From Prorocentrum cordatum (Eukaryota > Sar > Dinophyceae > Prorocentrales > Prorocentraceae): a stretch of 64,000 bases of DNA. How positions within the stretch are numbered: position 1 is the first letter of the stretch; each line of letters begins with the position of its first letter. Under the pieces are notes generated by a model. The model ran no database searches, had not been told where the DNA came from, and worked only from the letters and a program-made list of their open reading frames with translations. Made by a program: the position numbers and the translations under genes. The stretch spans positions 17,501 through 81,500 of the forward strand of contig CAUYUJ010019609.1 in assembly GCA_963575745.1 (NCBI GenBank), given 5' to 3'. Positions 36,890-48,970 of this stretch are shown here, one piece after another.

Positions 36890-38150
36890 TCATCTTGGGG
36901 AGGGCGTCTGTTGAGTAGTGGGTGTGGGGTTGGAGACGGAGGCTGTTGAGTATTGGGCGTGGCGTTAAAGGCGGAGGGGTCTGCGTAGAATGATATGTTC
37001 CAGGTCACCACTGGGAGACAACCAGTTGAGTGGTTGGTGTGGTTTTGGAGACGGAAGCTGTTGAGTACTATGTATGGTGGTGGAGGCGGCGGGAGTTTAG
37101 TACAAGAGCGTCTTCAAGTTAACCTGTTGAGTAACGGGGGTGTCGTTGGAGATGCACGTTGTTGAGTATTGGCGCGGTGTTGGAGACGGAGGGAGTTGTG
37201 GGGAAGGATAGTCTCAAGGCCAGCTTAGGGAGGGAATCGGTCGAGTAGCGCGTGTGCCATAGGAGACGAAGGCTGTTGAGCAGTGGGCGTGGCGTTGGAG
37301 ACGGAGGGAGTTAAGCAGTTACGCAGAAGGACGTTTTCAAGTTTGTGGAAAAAGCCTGTTGGGTAGTGGGCGTGGCGTTGGAGACGAAGGATGTTGAGTA
37401 CTGGGTGTGGTGTTGGAGACGGAAGGGATTGAGTAGAAGGGGGGTTTCAAGCTCCTCTTGGGGAAGGGGCCTGTTCAGTAGTGGCTGTGTGGCGTCGGAG
37501 ACGAAGGCTGTGGAATATGCAATATGGTGTTCGAAACCGAAAAGAGCTTCGAATAATGAGCCACAACAGTGAATGCGAGAAACGTACGATCCAAGTATCT
37601 GTCTGAATACATAGATAGCCATGCAAAAAAAAAGCACTCAGGCGTGGCTTTGGAGACGCGGGCAGTTCAGTATTGTGTGCGGTGTTGGAGGCGGAGGGAG
37701 TTGCGTAGAAGGATGTGATCAAGTTAATGTCTTGAAAGGAGCCTGTTGAGCCTGTTGAGTAGTGGGTGTGGTGTTGGAGAAGGAGGCTGTTGAGTAAGAG
37801 GGGGGGGTTGGAGGCGGAGAGAGTTGAGTAGAAGGATCTGGTCAAGTTCATCTTGGGAAGGGAGCCTGTTGGATAGCGGGTGTTGTGTTGGAGACGAAGT
37901 CTGTTGAATGTGGGGTGTGGCATTGGAGACGGAAGGAGTTGACTAGAAATATATGTTGCAGGTCGTCGTTGGGGGGGCAGCCTGTTGAGTAGAGGGGGAT
38001 GTTGGAGGCAAAGCTGCTGATCATTGCAAGCGGTGCTGGGGACGGAGGGAGTTGAGTAGAAAGAGATGTTCAATTTCCCTTCGAGGAGGGAGCCTGTTGG
38101 GTAGTGGATGTGGTGTTGGGGACGCTAGCTGTTGAGTATTGGGTGCGGTG
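36890..38150 (+). repeat. Degenerate GTTGAGTAGTGGGTGTGG higher-order repeat
   Basis: A unit of about 33 bp (GTTGAGTAGTGGGTGTGG then TGTTGGAGACGGAGG) alternates with AGTAGAAGGATGT-CAAGTT-ATCTTGGG segments, giving a period of about 110-130 bp. About ten periods are visible, strongly diverged. Confidence 0.82.
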
Positions 38151-38337
38151 CTGGAGGCGGCATGGCAATCGAGACGGAAGCGAGGGCACGAGCACCGGCG
38201 GAGCATCGAGAAATGCACCGACGAATTGAAACCAAGAAAACGGCTGCGCGGACGGCCTATAGGGGGGGGGGAGGTCAGCGGGGGCACTGCGACGAAATAT
38301 AAACTCAACGAGAATTGGGGGGGTCATGGTGCACACA

Positions 38338-38338
38338 G

Positions 38339-38370
<32 letters not shown>

Positions 38371-38660
38371 ATGTATGTATACGTATATATTTGCACCTAT
38401 ACGTACACCTATACCTATGTCTTAAAATATACTTATACCTGTGCAGGTACCGATACGTATAACTATGACAATACATAAACATATAAATGTACGTATACAT
38501 ATACAAGTTATGTACATGTAACTGACCTATACAAACACCTATACACACACATATATATACACACACATATACACATGCCTATACATAAACATGTACATGT
38601 GTCTTTACCGATACAAATATTTATACATATATCCACACCTATACATATAAACATGTCTGT
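38338..38660 (+). repeat. CT dinucleotide run and ATAC satellite
   Basis: CT repeats (about 38339-38366) lead directly into ATAC/TATACCTATAC-like units up to about 38660. Confidence 0.9.
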
Positions 38661-38795
38661 CCGATTCTGATCAGAATGAGGGGGCCGAACCAAACGGTCA
38701 CTCACTGTCCCTGGGTGCGTGGCTGAAATGGAACTCCGCGATCCGGATTTTGTTGTTTGTTGTTTGTTGTTGGTGTTTGTTGTTGTCGTCGTCAC

Positions 38796-39460
38796 ACCCG
38801 CGACCCGCCCCGCGACCCGCCCCGCGACCCACCCGCGACCCACCCCGCGACCCGCCCGAGACCCACCCGCGACCCACCCACGACCCACCCGCGACCCACC
38901 CCGCGACCCACCCGCGACCCACCCGCGACCCACCCGGGACCCATCCCTAGACCCGCCCGCGACCCACCACGAGACCCCCCCGGCAAACCACCCGCGACCC
39001 ACCCGCGACCCACCCGCGACCCACCCGCGACCCACCCCGCGACCCACCCTCGACCCACCCGCGACCCACCCGCGACCCACCGCGACCCGCGACCCACCGC
39101 GACCCACCCCGCGACCCACCCAAAATTTTCGGCGCCTGCGGCGGGTTTCTTTTGCATTCGTTCCAAATGGAGAACCTGCGACCACCCGCGACCCAAACCG
39201 CGCCCGCGACCCACCCGCGACCCACCGCGCGCGACCCACCCGCGACCCACCCCGCGACCCACCCAAAATTTTCGGCGCCTGCGGCGGGCTTCTTGTGTTC
39301 GTTCCAGGCGAAGAATCTGCGACCCACCCGCGACCCAAACCGCAATCAGTGTACAAATCAAAGTTTTCGGCGCCTGCGGCGGGCTGTTTTTGAATTCTTT
39401 CCAGGTGGACGTGGAGAGCCCGCGACCCACCCGCGACCCAAACTACGTTCACTGAACAAG
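38796..39460 (+). repeat. 11-bp CCCGCGACCCA minisatellite
   Basis: CCCGCGACCCA repeats with few variants from about 38796 to 39120, then in shorter groups between larger insertions up to about 39440 and again near 39605-39630. The 345-codon minus-strand frame over it is Gly/Ser/Arg/Val repeat shadow. Confidence 0.93.
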
Positions 39461-39850
39461 CCAAAACATCGGCGTTTGCGGCAAACTTCTTGTGCATTCG
39501 TTCCAAGTTGAGAACCTGCGACCCAAACCGTTGTGTACAAATCAAAAATGTTCGGCGCCTGCGGCGGGGTGTTTTTCAATTCCTTCCAGGTGGACGTGGA
39601 GAGCCCGCGACCCACCCGCGACCCAAACTACGTTCATTGAACAAGCCAAAAATTCGGCGCCTGCGGCGGGCTGTTTTTGCATTCGTTCCGGGTGGCCCAC
39701 CAACGATCCACCCCGCGCTGAACCTGTCAGAGCACGCAAATCGGCGCCTGCGGCGGGCTTGCTCGCATTGGTTTGGGAAAGCGCCCTCGTGCCATTCCCC
39801 CGATCTGGCCCACGCTGACTCTACAACAGCACATCGGCGCCTGCGGCGGG
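39121..39850 (+). repeat. GGCGCCTGCGGCGGG unit, eight copies
   Basis: GGCGCCTGCGGCGGG starts near 39131, 39274, 39369, 39554, 39655, 39743 and 39835, with one degenerate copy near 39470. Most copies are preceded by AAATTTTC or AATTC and followed by a T-rich segment with CATTCGTTCCA. Between them lie CCCGCGACCCA units. Spacing is 80-145 bp. Confidence 0.85.
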
Positions 39851-40265
39851 GCTGTGTCTGAACACGTTCATTGAAAACCCGGCTGCCTGCTGCAATTCGG
39901 CATCCGTGCCCAAAGCCTGGGTTCAGGGGAAGCTGCCTCAAGGCGCCCACAATTGAGGGGCCTCGGGGCGCTCAAGGACCCTCCTGAGGGGGGGGCGTCC
40001 ACGAACCGTACCACACAGCACGCCAGTGCCGCACAAGCGCGGCGGCAGATGTTGCATGCCGTCTGAGCCCCCCAAGACCTCTTCAAGCTCCGCTCATCCA
40101 CACCTACCCACCCAGCAACGTTACCCTGGCGGGTTGCCTGGATCAGAGAAGTCGGGGAGCATTCAGTGGAACAAAGGATTGGTTTGCCGTTACCTTGAGA
40201 AAGAAGGGCGAGGCAGAGGAGTAAACAGGGGACGAGGAGGACGCCGAAGAAGGGAGGATGTAAGG
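39851..40265. other. Unassigned stretch
   Basis: GC-rich non-repetitive sequence with no gene I recognise. Confidence 0.45.
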
Positions 40266-40345
40266 AGAATGTGGAGAAAGAGGAGTGGGAGGAGGAGGAG
40301 GAGGAGGAGGAGGAGGAGGAGGAGGAAGAGGAGGAGGAGGAGGCC
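40266..40345 (+). repeat. GGA microsatellite
   Basis: GGA units with one AAG break, followed (about 40400-40625) by TATACCTA-type units. Confidence 0.92.
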
Positions 40346-40399
40346 GCGTCGCCAGCGCCCGCCCCCTCACTCTTATCCGCAATTGCGGGGTGCTACGTA

Positions 40400-40625
40400 C
40401 CTATTCCGATACCGTTACTACACCTAGACGTACAATATCTAGACTTAAACCAATACCCATATCTATACATATACCGAAACCTATACCTAGCCATAAACAT
40501 ATATATATATACACACACACCTATAGTTAGACTTATACCTATACCTACACCGATATCTATACCTGTACCTATACCTATACATATACCTATACCTGTACCT
40601 GTATCTGTACCTACATCTATACCTA
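40400..40625 (+). repeat. CTATAC satellite
   Basis: CCTATACCTATAC and ATATAC units, related to the ATAC satellites at 12.8 and 38.4 kb. Confidence 0.88.
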
Positions 40626-40784
40626 TCCACCACCGTGCCGCGAGGCGCGAAGTTGAGCTTTCTCCAGGCTCTCATGTGTCCTCTGTCCCCCGTACTCAAG
40701 ACTCGGGGACTATAGTATTCTAAGGGCTGGGGCCCCAAATTCTGAACTTTCCTGGGCATTCCCGCGCGTTCTTGGGCTGCCTCG

Positions 40785-41355
40785 CGTGACTTCTCCAGAG
40801 GCCAGAGGGCCCCAAGACGGGCCAAGAGGGCCCCAGAAAGCGACTAAGAGGATCCAAGAGGCCCCCAAGAAAGCCCAAAAGCGCTCCAAGACGCCCAAGA
40901 TGGCCCCAGGACGGCCCAAGAGGCCACAAAGAAGCCCCAAGAGTGCTCTGAGAGGACCCCCGAGAGGGCCCAAAGAGGCGAAAATCCTTGATGTTCCGTG
41001 TGTTGTTCGATGCGTTTCGCGTTCTCGCGTTTTCGGTCTTCCGACGCTCCAACATGGCCCCAGAGGCCCCCAAGACGGCCCGAGATGCCCCCAGGAGGGC
41101 CCCAAGACGTTCCAAGAGGGCCCCAAAACACCTCAAGAGGCGCCCAAGATCGCCAAAAAGGGCCCTGGCCCAATAGGGGGAACACGAACAGACAATTCGA
41201 GCCTTCCGCTCCAAGAGGCCCCCAAGAGAGCCCAAGAGGCCCTAGAGGCCCCACGGGGCCCCCAAGAGGCCCAAAAAGACGCCCCAAGAGGCCCCAAAAC
41301 AGTCCCCGAGAGGCATCAAAAATGCCTCCAAGAAGCCCCCGAGAGGCCGCGCACG
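40785..41355 (+). repeat. CCAAGA-type minisatellite with one spacer block
   Basis: CCAAGAGGCCC, CCCAAGACGGCC and related units. A spacer at about 40975-41050 (AAAATCCTTGATGTTCCG and TTTTCGGTCTTCCGACG) matches the spacer that recurs every 400 bp or so in the 43-50 kb array. A TATA run follows at about 41364-41392. Confidence 0.88.
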
Positions 41356-41422
41356 ACATCTATATAGATCTATATATATATATATATGTACGTACATATA
41401 TACACAAACACACATATTTATA

Positions 41423-42818
41423 TATCGGCCAGCGTTGACTTCAAATAGATAGGAGGACAGGAGAAGGACGAGAGGATGATGGGAGAAGGACGAAAGCAGG
41501 ACGGGCGCAGGACGGGAGCAGGACGGGAGGAGCAAAATCAAGCAAGCGCAAGCAAGCAAGCGGAAGCAAGCAAGCGCAAGCGAGCAATAACAAGCAAGCA
41601 AGAGTCAGCGATCAAGTGCAAGAAAGCAAGGGCAAACAAGAGCAAGCAAGCGAGAGCAAGCATGCAAGAGCAAGCAAGCAAGTGCAAGTGAGTGTGTGAT
41701 GCTGATGAGGAGGAAAACATCGGAACCATAGGAATCCATCGGGATCCATAGGACTCGCCATTGGAAATAGCTGGGGGGGGCCATTGGAAATAAGGGGGGG
41801 TGCCATTGGCAATGGGAGGGGGGGGGGGGAGAAGAGGGGGGGTCATTGAAAAGAAGGGGGGGGCCATTGGAAAAAAGGGGGGGGGGGGGGGGGGGCTAAA
41901 GACCAATTACGTATATCAGCCAGCGTTGACTCCAAATAGATAGAAGGACCGGAGAAGGACGAGAGGAGGATGGGAGGAGGACGAAAGGAGGACGAGAGCA
42001 GAACGGGAGAAGGACAGGAGGAGCAAAATCAAGCAAGCGGAAGCAAGCAAGCGCAAGCGAGCAATAACAAGCAAGCAAGAGTCAGCGATCAAGTGCAAGC
42101 AAGCAAGAACACGCAAGAGCAAGCAAGCGAGAGCAAGAACGCAAGAGCAAGCAAGCAAGTGCAAGAGAGTGTGTGAGGCTGATGAGGAATACATCGGAAT
42201 CATAGGAATCCATCGGAATCCATAGGACTCGCCATTGGGAATAAGGGGGGGTGCCACTGGCAAAAGGGGGGGAGGGGGGGGCCATTGGAAAGAAGGGGGG
42301 GGCCATTGGAAAAAGGGGGGGGAGCTAAAGACCAATTACATGTATCAGCCAGCGTTGACTCCAAATAGATAGGAGGACAGGAGAAGGACGAGAGGATGAT
42401 GGGAGAAGGACGAAAGCAGGACGGGCGCAGGACGGGAGCAGGACGGGAGGAGCAAAATCAAGCAAGCGCAAGCAAGCAAGCGGAAGCAAGCAAGCACAAG
42501 CGAGCAATAACAAGCAAGCAAGAGTCAGCGATCGCGATCAAGTGCAATCAAGCAAGAACACGCAAGAGCAAGCAAGCGAGAGCAAGAACGCAAGAGCAAG
42601 CAAGCAAGTGCAAGAGAGTGTGTGAGGCTGATGAGGAATACATCGGAATCATAGGAATCCATCGGAATCCATAGGACTCGCCATTGGAAATAGCTTGGGG
42701 GTGCCATTGGAAATAAGGGGGGGGGCCATTGGCAAAAGGGGGGGGGGAGGGGGGGGGGGCCATTGGAAAGAAGGGGGGGGCCATTGGAAAAAGGGGGGGG
42801 CCAAAAACCAATTACGTC
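41423..42818 (+). repeat. Three tandem copies of a 430-490-bp unit with G-runs
   Basis: Copies are anchored by CAGCGTTGAC at 41430, 41921 and 42350. Each runs through GGAGGACAGGAGAAGGACGA, a long AAGCAAGC/AGCAAGCG field, GTGTGTGA, GAATCCATCGG, CCATTGG and ends with several G-runs, the longest about 20 G near 41877-41895. Unit length differs mainly through the G-runs and the AAGC field. Confidence 0.95.
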
Positions 42819-42819
42819 T

Positions 42820-42901
42820 GATGAGCTAGGACTCCTATAGGGCAAGCCCATTTGGAGAATGATGAGCTAGGACTCCTATCGGGCAAGCCTATTTGGAGAA
42901 C
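42820..42901 (+). repeat. 41-bp tandem duplication
   Basis: Starts at 42820 and 42861 share GATGAGCTAGGACTCCTAT, then GGGCAAGCC and ATTTGGAGAA. Confidence 0.93.
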
Positions 42902-42949
42902 AAACGAACATCCAAGAGGCCTATAACCCACAATCCGGACACGGCGGCG

Positions 42950-43110
42950 GGATGGGCCGAAGGCCACTAGATCCGCCGCCCCCTGTGGTCTTGCCACAGG
43001 GGTGCACGGCGTGCTGGATGTTTCAGGTTTTGGTTTTGGTTCTTTTTCTAAAAGAACTCCCCAGTGCGCTTCGGCCCGTCCCGCCGGCCACCCGCAAGTT
43101 TCCGAAAATC
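42950..43110 (+). repeat. Three-hairpin module, 3' part
   Basis: Contains CCGCCGCCCCCTG (42973-42985), a following CAGGGGTGC, the GTTCTTTTT-AAAAGAAC hairpin and the GGCCCGTCCCGCCGGCCACC end shared with the fuller copies at 43966, 45492 and 48971. The first hairpin is missing. Confidence 0.75.
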
Positions 43111-43965
43111 CATCTGTCAATGCCTTTGTTGCCCCAACTTGGCCCAAGATGGCCTCCAAGACGGCCAAGATGGCCCAAGATGGCCTCCAAGATGCTTCCA
43201 AGACGGCCAAGATGGCCTCCAAGACGGGTAAGATGGCTCCAAGATGCACCCAAGACGGCCCAAGATGGCCTCAAGATGGTCTAAGACGGCCCAAAAGGCC
43301 CGCAAAAGGCCTCCAAGACGGCCCAAGAGCCCTCCAAGACGCCCTCCAGGAAGGCCCGAATAGGTTAAAATCATTGATTTTCCTTAGGTTTTTCAAGGAT
43401 TTTGGCATGTTCTTCTTTTCAGCTCTCCGACGGCCCAAGACGGCCCAAGAGGTCCCCAACATCGCCCCAACAGCACCCAAGAGGCCTCCAAGATGGCCCC
43501 ATGACGGCCCAAGAGGCCCCCAAGAAGGCCCCAAGAGGGCCTCAAGACGGCCCAAGAGGCCTCCAAGACGCCCAAGATGGCCTCCAAGACGGCCAAGATG
43601 GCCCAAGATGGCCTCCAAGATGCCTCCAAGACGGCCAAGATGGCCTCCAAGACGGGTAAGATGGCTCCAAGATGCACCCAAGACGGTCCAAGATGGCCTC
43701 AAGATGGTCTAAGACGGCCCAAAAGGCCGGCAAAAGGCCTCCAAGACGGCCCAAGAGCCCTCCAAGACGCCCTCCAGGAAGGCCCGAATAGGTTAAAATC
43801 ATTGATTTTCTTAAGGTTTTTGAAGGATTTTGGCATGTTCTTCTTTTCAGCTCTCCGACGGCCCCAGACGGCCCATGAGGTCCCCAACATCGCCCCAACA
43901 GCACCCAAGAGGCCTCCTCCTCCATTCCCCCCCTTCCTATCTCTCCTCTCCTCCCCGTCCTCCCC

Positions 43966-44235
43966 CACGTGTTCCCCGAAGGCTGTAAAGACCGATTCGG
44001 GGAACATATGGCCCAATAACTTGGCAGACCTCTGGCCACAGCAGTCGGCCGCATCGGCGCTTCCGAAAGGGCAGGGGGCGGCGGTGATTCGCCGTAGGCG
44101 TCTTCGATTCGCCGCCCCCTGTCGATTCATCGCAGGGGTACCAAGCGAGCTGGACCCTCTCGGTTTTGGTTTTGGTTCTTTTCCAAAAAAACTCCCCCTG
44201 GGGCTTCGGCCCGTCCCGCCCGCCACCCGGAAAGG
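43966..44235 (+). repeat. Three-hairpin module, full copy 1
   Basis: Hairpin 1: GTGTTCCCCGAA (43969-43980) with TTCGGGGAACAT (43996-44007). Hairpin 2: CAGGGGGCGGCGG (44072-44084) with CGCCGCCCCCTG (44110-44121). Hairpin 3: the TTCTTTTCC-AAAAAA region near 44177-44192, weaker than in the other copies. It ends in GGCCCGTCCCGCC. It sits between blocks of CCAAGA minisatellite. Confidence 0.82.
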
Positions 44236-45491
44236 CGCTCAATCCGGAAGAAAATCCTCCAAGACGGCTCAAGATGGCGCCAAAATGGCCACGTTGGCCC
44301 AAGATGGCCTCCAAGATGGTCCAAGATGGCCTCCAAGTCCGCCCAAGATGGTCCAAGACGGCCTCCAAGACGGCCTAAGAGAGTCCAAGATACCTCCAAG
44401 TTCGCTCAAGAAGCCCCAAGACGGCTCAACACGACCCAAGAGGCCTCCAAAAGGTCCTCCAGGAGGACCCGAAGAATCCAAAATCATTGATTTTCCATTG
44501 CTTTTGAAGGATTTTGGCATTTGACTCTTCTCGGCATTCCGACGGCTCAAGACGGCCCAAGAGGCCGCAAAGATCGCCCCAAGATCGCCCACGAGGCCTC
44601 CAAGAGGGCCCCATGACGGCCCAAGAGGCCTCCAAGACGGCCCCAAGAGGGCCCCAAGACGGCCCAAGTGACCTCCAAGGCGCCCAAGATGGCCTCCAAG
44701 ACGGCCCCGAAGCGCCCCAAGAGGACCCCAAGTCGGTTCAGAGAGGCCCCCAAGACGGCTCCAGACGGCGTCAGACGGGCCAGGAGCCGACCAAGATGGC
44801 CGAAGTTGGCTCGAAGCTGGCCCAAGACGGCGCAAGAGGCTCCAAGAGGGCATCCAGGAAGGCCAGAAAAAGGCCAAAAACACTACATTGCCTTGGGCTT
44901 TTGAAGGATGTTGACACTTGCTATTTTTGTCGGCCTTCCGACGGACCGAGACGGCTCAAGAGCCCCCAAAGATCGCCCAAAGATCGCCCAAGATGCCTCA
45001 AAGATGGCCCCAGAACGGCCCAAGAGGCCCCCGAGACAACCCCAAGAGGCCCCCAAGACGGCCCAGGAGGCTAGCCTCCAGGACGGCCCTGGAGCATTCC
45101 AAGAGGGCCCCAAGTCTGCTCCGAGAGGCCCCCCAAACGGCTTCCGACGGCGTCGGACGGGCCAGGGACCCACCAAGACGGCCGAAGATGGCACTAAGAT
45201 GGCCCAAGACGGCCCAAGAGGCCCCCAAGAGGCCTCCAAGAGGGCCTCCAGGAAAGCCGAAAAGGCCAAAATCATTGATGTCCGATGAATGTTTGAGAGA
45301 TTGTGGCATTTGCTTTTTTTCGGCCCTCCGACGGTCCGAGACGGCCCAAGTGCCCCCAAGAATCGCCCGAGAGGCCCAAGACGGCCCCAAGAGGACCCCA
45401 AGACGGCCCAAGAGGCCTCCAAGACGTCCTCCAAGAAGGCCCGAAAGGGTCAAAATGGCCTCCAGGCGGCCAAGATGACCTTCAAGATGCC

Positions 45492-45725
45492 CACGTGTTC
45501 CCCGAAGGCTTTCCAAACCGATGCAGGGAACATCAGGTCCGATACCTAGGCGCTTCCGAAAAGGCAGGGGGCGGCGGTGATTCGCCGTAGGCGTCTTCGA
45601 TCCGCCGCCCCCTGTCGATTCATCGCAGGGGTGCCCGGCGTGCTGGACTTCTTACGCTTTGGTGTTGGTTCTTTTTCCAAAAGAACTCCCCATGGCGCTT
45701 CGGCCCGTCCCGCCGGGATCCCGGG
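45492..45725 (+). repeat. Three-hairpin module, copy 2 (shortened)
   Basis: The hairpin 1 right arm is degraded (GCAGGGAACAT). Hairpin 2 is intact (45564-45576 with 45602-45614), as is hairpin 3 (GTTCTTTTT-AAAAGAAC, about 45667-45686). The stretch between hairpins 1 and 2 is about 35 bp shorter than in the other copies. Confidence 0.82.
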
Positions 45726-46739
45726 AGGGAACTCCAGGCGCGAAAACGACCTCAACGTCCACAACTAATTCTCCAAGACGGCTAAAGATAGCCTCCAAGC
45801 TACAAGACGGCCAAGATGGCCCCAAGATGCCTCCAAGACGGCCCAAGATGCACTCAAGACAGCCTAAGATAGCCTCAAGATGGCCCAAGACGGTCGAAGA
45901 GGGCTCTAAGAGGCCTCCAAGACGGCCCAAGACGGCCCAAGAGGCCCAGGAGGGCCCGAAGAGGCCAAAATCATTGGTTTTCCGTAGGTTTTTGAAGGAT
46001 GTTGGCATGTGCTTCTTCTCGGCATTCCGACGGCTCAAGACGGCCCAAGAGGCCCCCAAGATCGCCCCAAGATCGCCCACGAGGCCTCCAAGAAGGCCCG
46101 AGACGGCCCAACAGACCCCCAAGACGGCCCAAAGAGGGATCCAAGATGGGCCAAGATGGCCTCCAAGACGCCCAAGATGGCCCGCCAAGACGGCCCTGGG
46201 GCGCCCTAGGAAGGCCCCAAATAGGCCCACAGAGGCCCACCAAACGGCTCCCGACGGCGTCAGACGTGCCAGGAGCCCACCAAGATGGCCGAAGTTGGCT
46301 CGAAGCTGGCCCAAGACGGCCCAAGAGGCCTCCATGAGGGCCTCCAGGAAGGCCAGAAGAGACCAAACACATTGATTTTCCATAGGTGTTTCAAGGACTT
46401 TGACATTTGTTTCTTTTCAGCCTTCCGACGGCCCGAGACGGCCCAAGAGCCCCCAAAGTTCGCCCAAGATCGCCCAAGAGGCCTCCAAGATGGCCGCAGA
46501 ACGGCCCAAGAGGCCCCCAAGACGGCCCCAAGAGGCCCCCAAGACGGCCCAGGAGGCCTGTAAGACGCCCACGATGGCCTCCAATACGGCCATGGAGCAT
46601 TCCAAGAAGGCCCCAAGTCGGCCCAGAGAGGCCCCCCATAACGGCTTCCGACGGCGTCAGACGGACGAGAAGCCCACCAAGACGGCCGAAGATGGCCCTA
46701 AGATGGAGGGCGCGCCGCTGGATCTCCCAAAGGAGGGGC

Positions 46740-46990
46740 GGGGGTGGGAACCCCTCCCCCCCCCACCCCCTTTCCTCGATCCGTCGTCGGGGGACCCCCC
46801 CCCTCCCCCCTTCCCCGATCCGTCGTCGGGACCCCCCCCCCCCTTCCCCCCTTTCAAAGGGGGAGGGGTCCGGACCCCCCCCCCCGTCCCCCCCTTTGGC
46901 CGCACCCCCCCCCCTCCCCCCTTTCGCCACGCCGCCCCCCGACTCCGGAACCCGACCCCCGCCACCCCTAACCCCAGTCCTCACCCCAAC
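46740..46990 (+). repeat. C-run-rich block
   Basis: Many runs of 6-10 C with GATCCGTCGTCGGG units repeated. Its minus strand has dense G-runs. A related C/G-run block lies at 48370-48610. It ends with CCCCTAACCCTAACCCC (about 46996). Confidence 0.85.
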
Positions 46991-46994
46991 CCAA

Positions 46995-48345
46995 GCCCCT
47001 AACCCTAACCCCAACCACTAGCCCCAGCCCCAAAGAGCACTCACTATTCATTTCGCGACCCGCTACTCACTTCTCGCTACCCCCTACTCACTACTCACGA
47101 CTCACTGCTCACTATCCACTACTCACTACCCACCACCCACTACTCGCTACTCACTACTCCCTACTCACTACTCCCTCCTCCCTACTCACTACTCACTACT
47201 CACTCCTCACTACCCACTACTCAATACTCACTATTCACTAATCACTACTCACTACTCCCTACTCGCTACTCACTAATCAATACTCATTACCCACTAACCA
47301 CTATCCACTAGTATACTCACTACTCACAACTCACTACTCACTATTCATTGCCCACAAATCACTACTCACTACCCACTATTCGCTACTCGCTATTCTCCAC
47401 TCCCTACACAATACCGGCTACTCAGTACTCAGTACTCACTACTCGCTACTCCCATACTCGTTGCTCAATACTCACTACTCACTCCCCGCTACTTACTACT
47501 CACTACTCACTACTCACTAATCGCTACTCACTACCCACTACTCGCTACCCACTTCTTACTACTCCCTGCTCACTACTCCCTACTCCCTACTCCCTACTCA
47601 CTCCTCACTACTCACTACCCGCTACTCCCTACTCGTTACTCACTACTCACTACCCACTACTCACTACTGACTACTCCCTACTCACTACTCACTACTCACT
47701 ACGCCCTGCTCGCTTCTCACTACTCACTACTCGCTACTCCCTACTCGCTACTCACTACTCACTACTCACTACCCACTGCCCACTCACCACTACTCCCTAT
47801 TTTGCACTGTTCACTACTCACTACGCACTACTCACTACTCACTATTCACTACTCACTACTCACTACTCACTGCTCACTACTCACTACTCACTACTCACTC
47901 CCCGCTTCTCACTACTCACTACTCACTAATACTCACTACTCACTACTCACTGCTCACTACTCACTACTCACTACTCACTACTCACTACTCACTACGCACT
48001 AGGCACTATCCACTACTCACTACTCACGGATTACTACTCGCGACCCACCTCTCACTACCCACTACTCACTACCCACTACTCACTACTCCCTACTCCTTAC
48101 TCAGTACTCACTACTCTCTACTCGCTCCTCACTACTCACTACTCACTACTCGCTACTCACTACTCACTTATCAGTACACACTACTCACTATTCACTACTC
48201 ACTACTCCCCACTCCCTACTCCCTACTCCCAACTCGCCACTCACTACCCACTACCCACTACCCAATACTCACTACTCAGTACGCACTAACTACTCAAGAC
48301 TCACTACTCCCTACTCCCAACTCTGTACTCCCTAGACACCTTCTC
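46995..48345 (+). repeat. CTACTCA heptanucleotide satellite
   Basis: About 1.35 kb of CTACTCA units with CCC, GCT and ATT variants. Because 7 is not a multiple of 3, most frames stop early, but one plus-strand frame reads a Ser-Leu-Leu-Thr-Thr-His-Tyr heptapeptide repeat with no coding meaning. Confidence 0.96.
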
Positions 48346-48369
48346 CGGCGCAGAAAAGAGAAGCGAGAG

Positions 48370-48612
48370 AGGCCCCCCCTCCCCGGCTCCTTTTCCAGCG
48401 CAAAAGAGGGGAGGGGGGTGGTCCGACCCCCCCCCCTTCCTTTCCAGCGCCAAGGAGGGGAGGGGGGGGTGTCCGGACCCCCCCCCCCCCGTGAATGGGG
48501 GGGGGGGTTAGGACCCCCCCCCCTTAAGGGAGGGAGGGGGGGGGTCGAAAATCTCACCCCCCTTGGAAGGGGGAAAGGGGGGGAGGGGTCTGCGAGCACA
48601 CCCCCTTTTCAA
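48370..48612 (+). repeat. C-run and G-run block
   Basis: Alternating GGAGGGGGGG and CCCCCCCC runs allow G-quadruplexes and hairpins on both strands. No gene. Confidence 0.85.
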
Positions 48613-48970
48613 TTACAGGGTGATCCAGTGGCGCGCTTTCCCTAAGATGGCCCGAGACGGCCCAAGAGGCCTCCGAGAGGGCCGCCAGGAAGGCCCGAAA
48701 AGGCCCAAATCATTAATTTCACATGGGTTTTTGAAGGATTGTAGCGTTTACTCCTTTTCGGCCTCCCAAGGGCCCGAGAAGGTAAGTGCCCCCAAAGATA
48801 GCCTAAGAGGCCCAAGACGGCCCCAAGAGGCCCCCTAAGACTACCCAAGAGGCCTCCAAGACGCTCAAGATGGCCTCCAAGAATGCCCAAGAGCCCTCCG
48901 AGACGTCCTCCAAGAAGACCCGAAAGGGTCAAAATGGCCTCCAGACGGCCAAGATGACCTTCAAGATGCC

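Noticed and set aside
38508-39545. 345-codon minus-strand frame rich in Gly, Ser, Arg and Val, and the plus-strand Pro/Arg/Thr frames
   Set aside because: Produced by the 11-bp CCCGCGACCCA minisatellite; no non-repeat domain.
43577-44524. 315-codon frame with repeated Lys-Thr-Ala-Lys-Met-Ala segments
   Set aside because: Coded by the CCAAGATGGCC minisatellite, open on both strands, and it crosses the hairpin module and spacer without domain character.
46996-47015. Telomere repeat
   Set aside because: Only two CCCTAA-type units, inside the sequence and flanked by other satellites.
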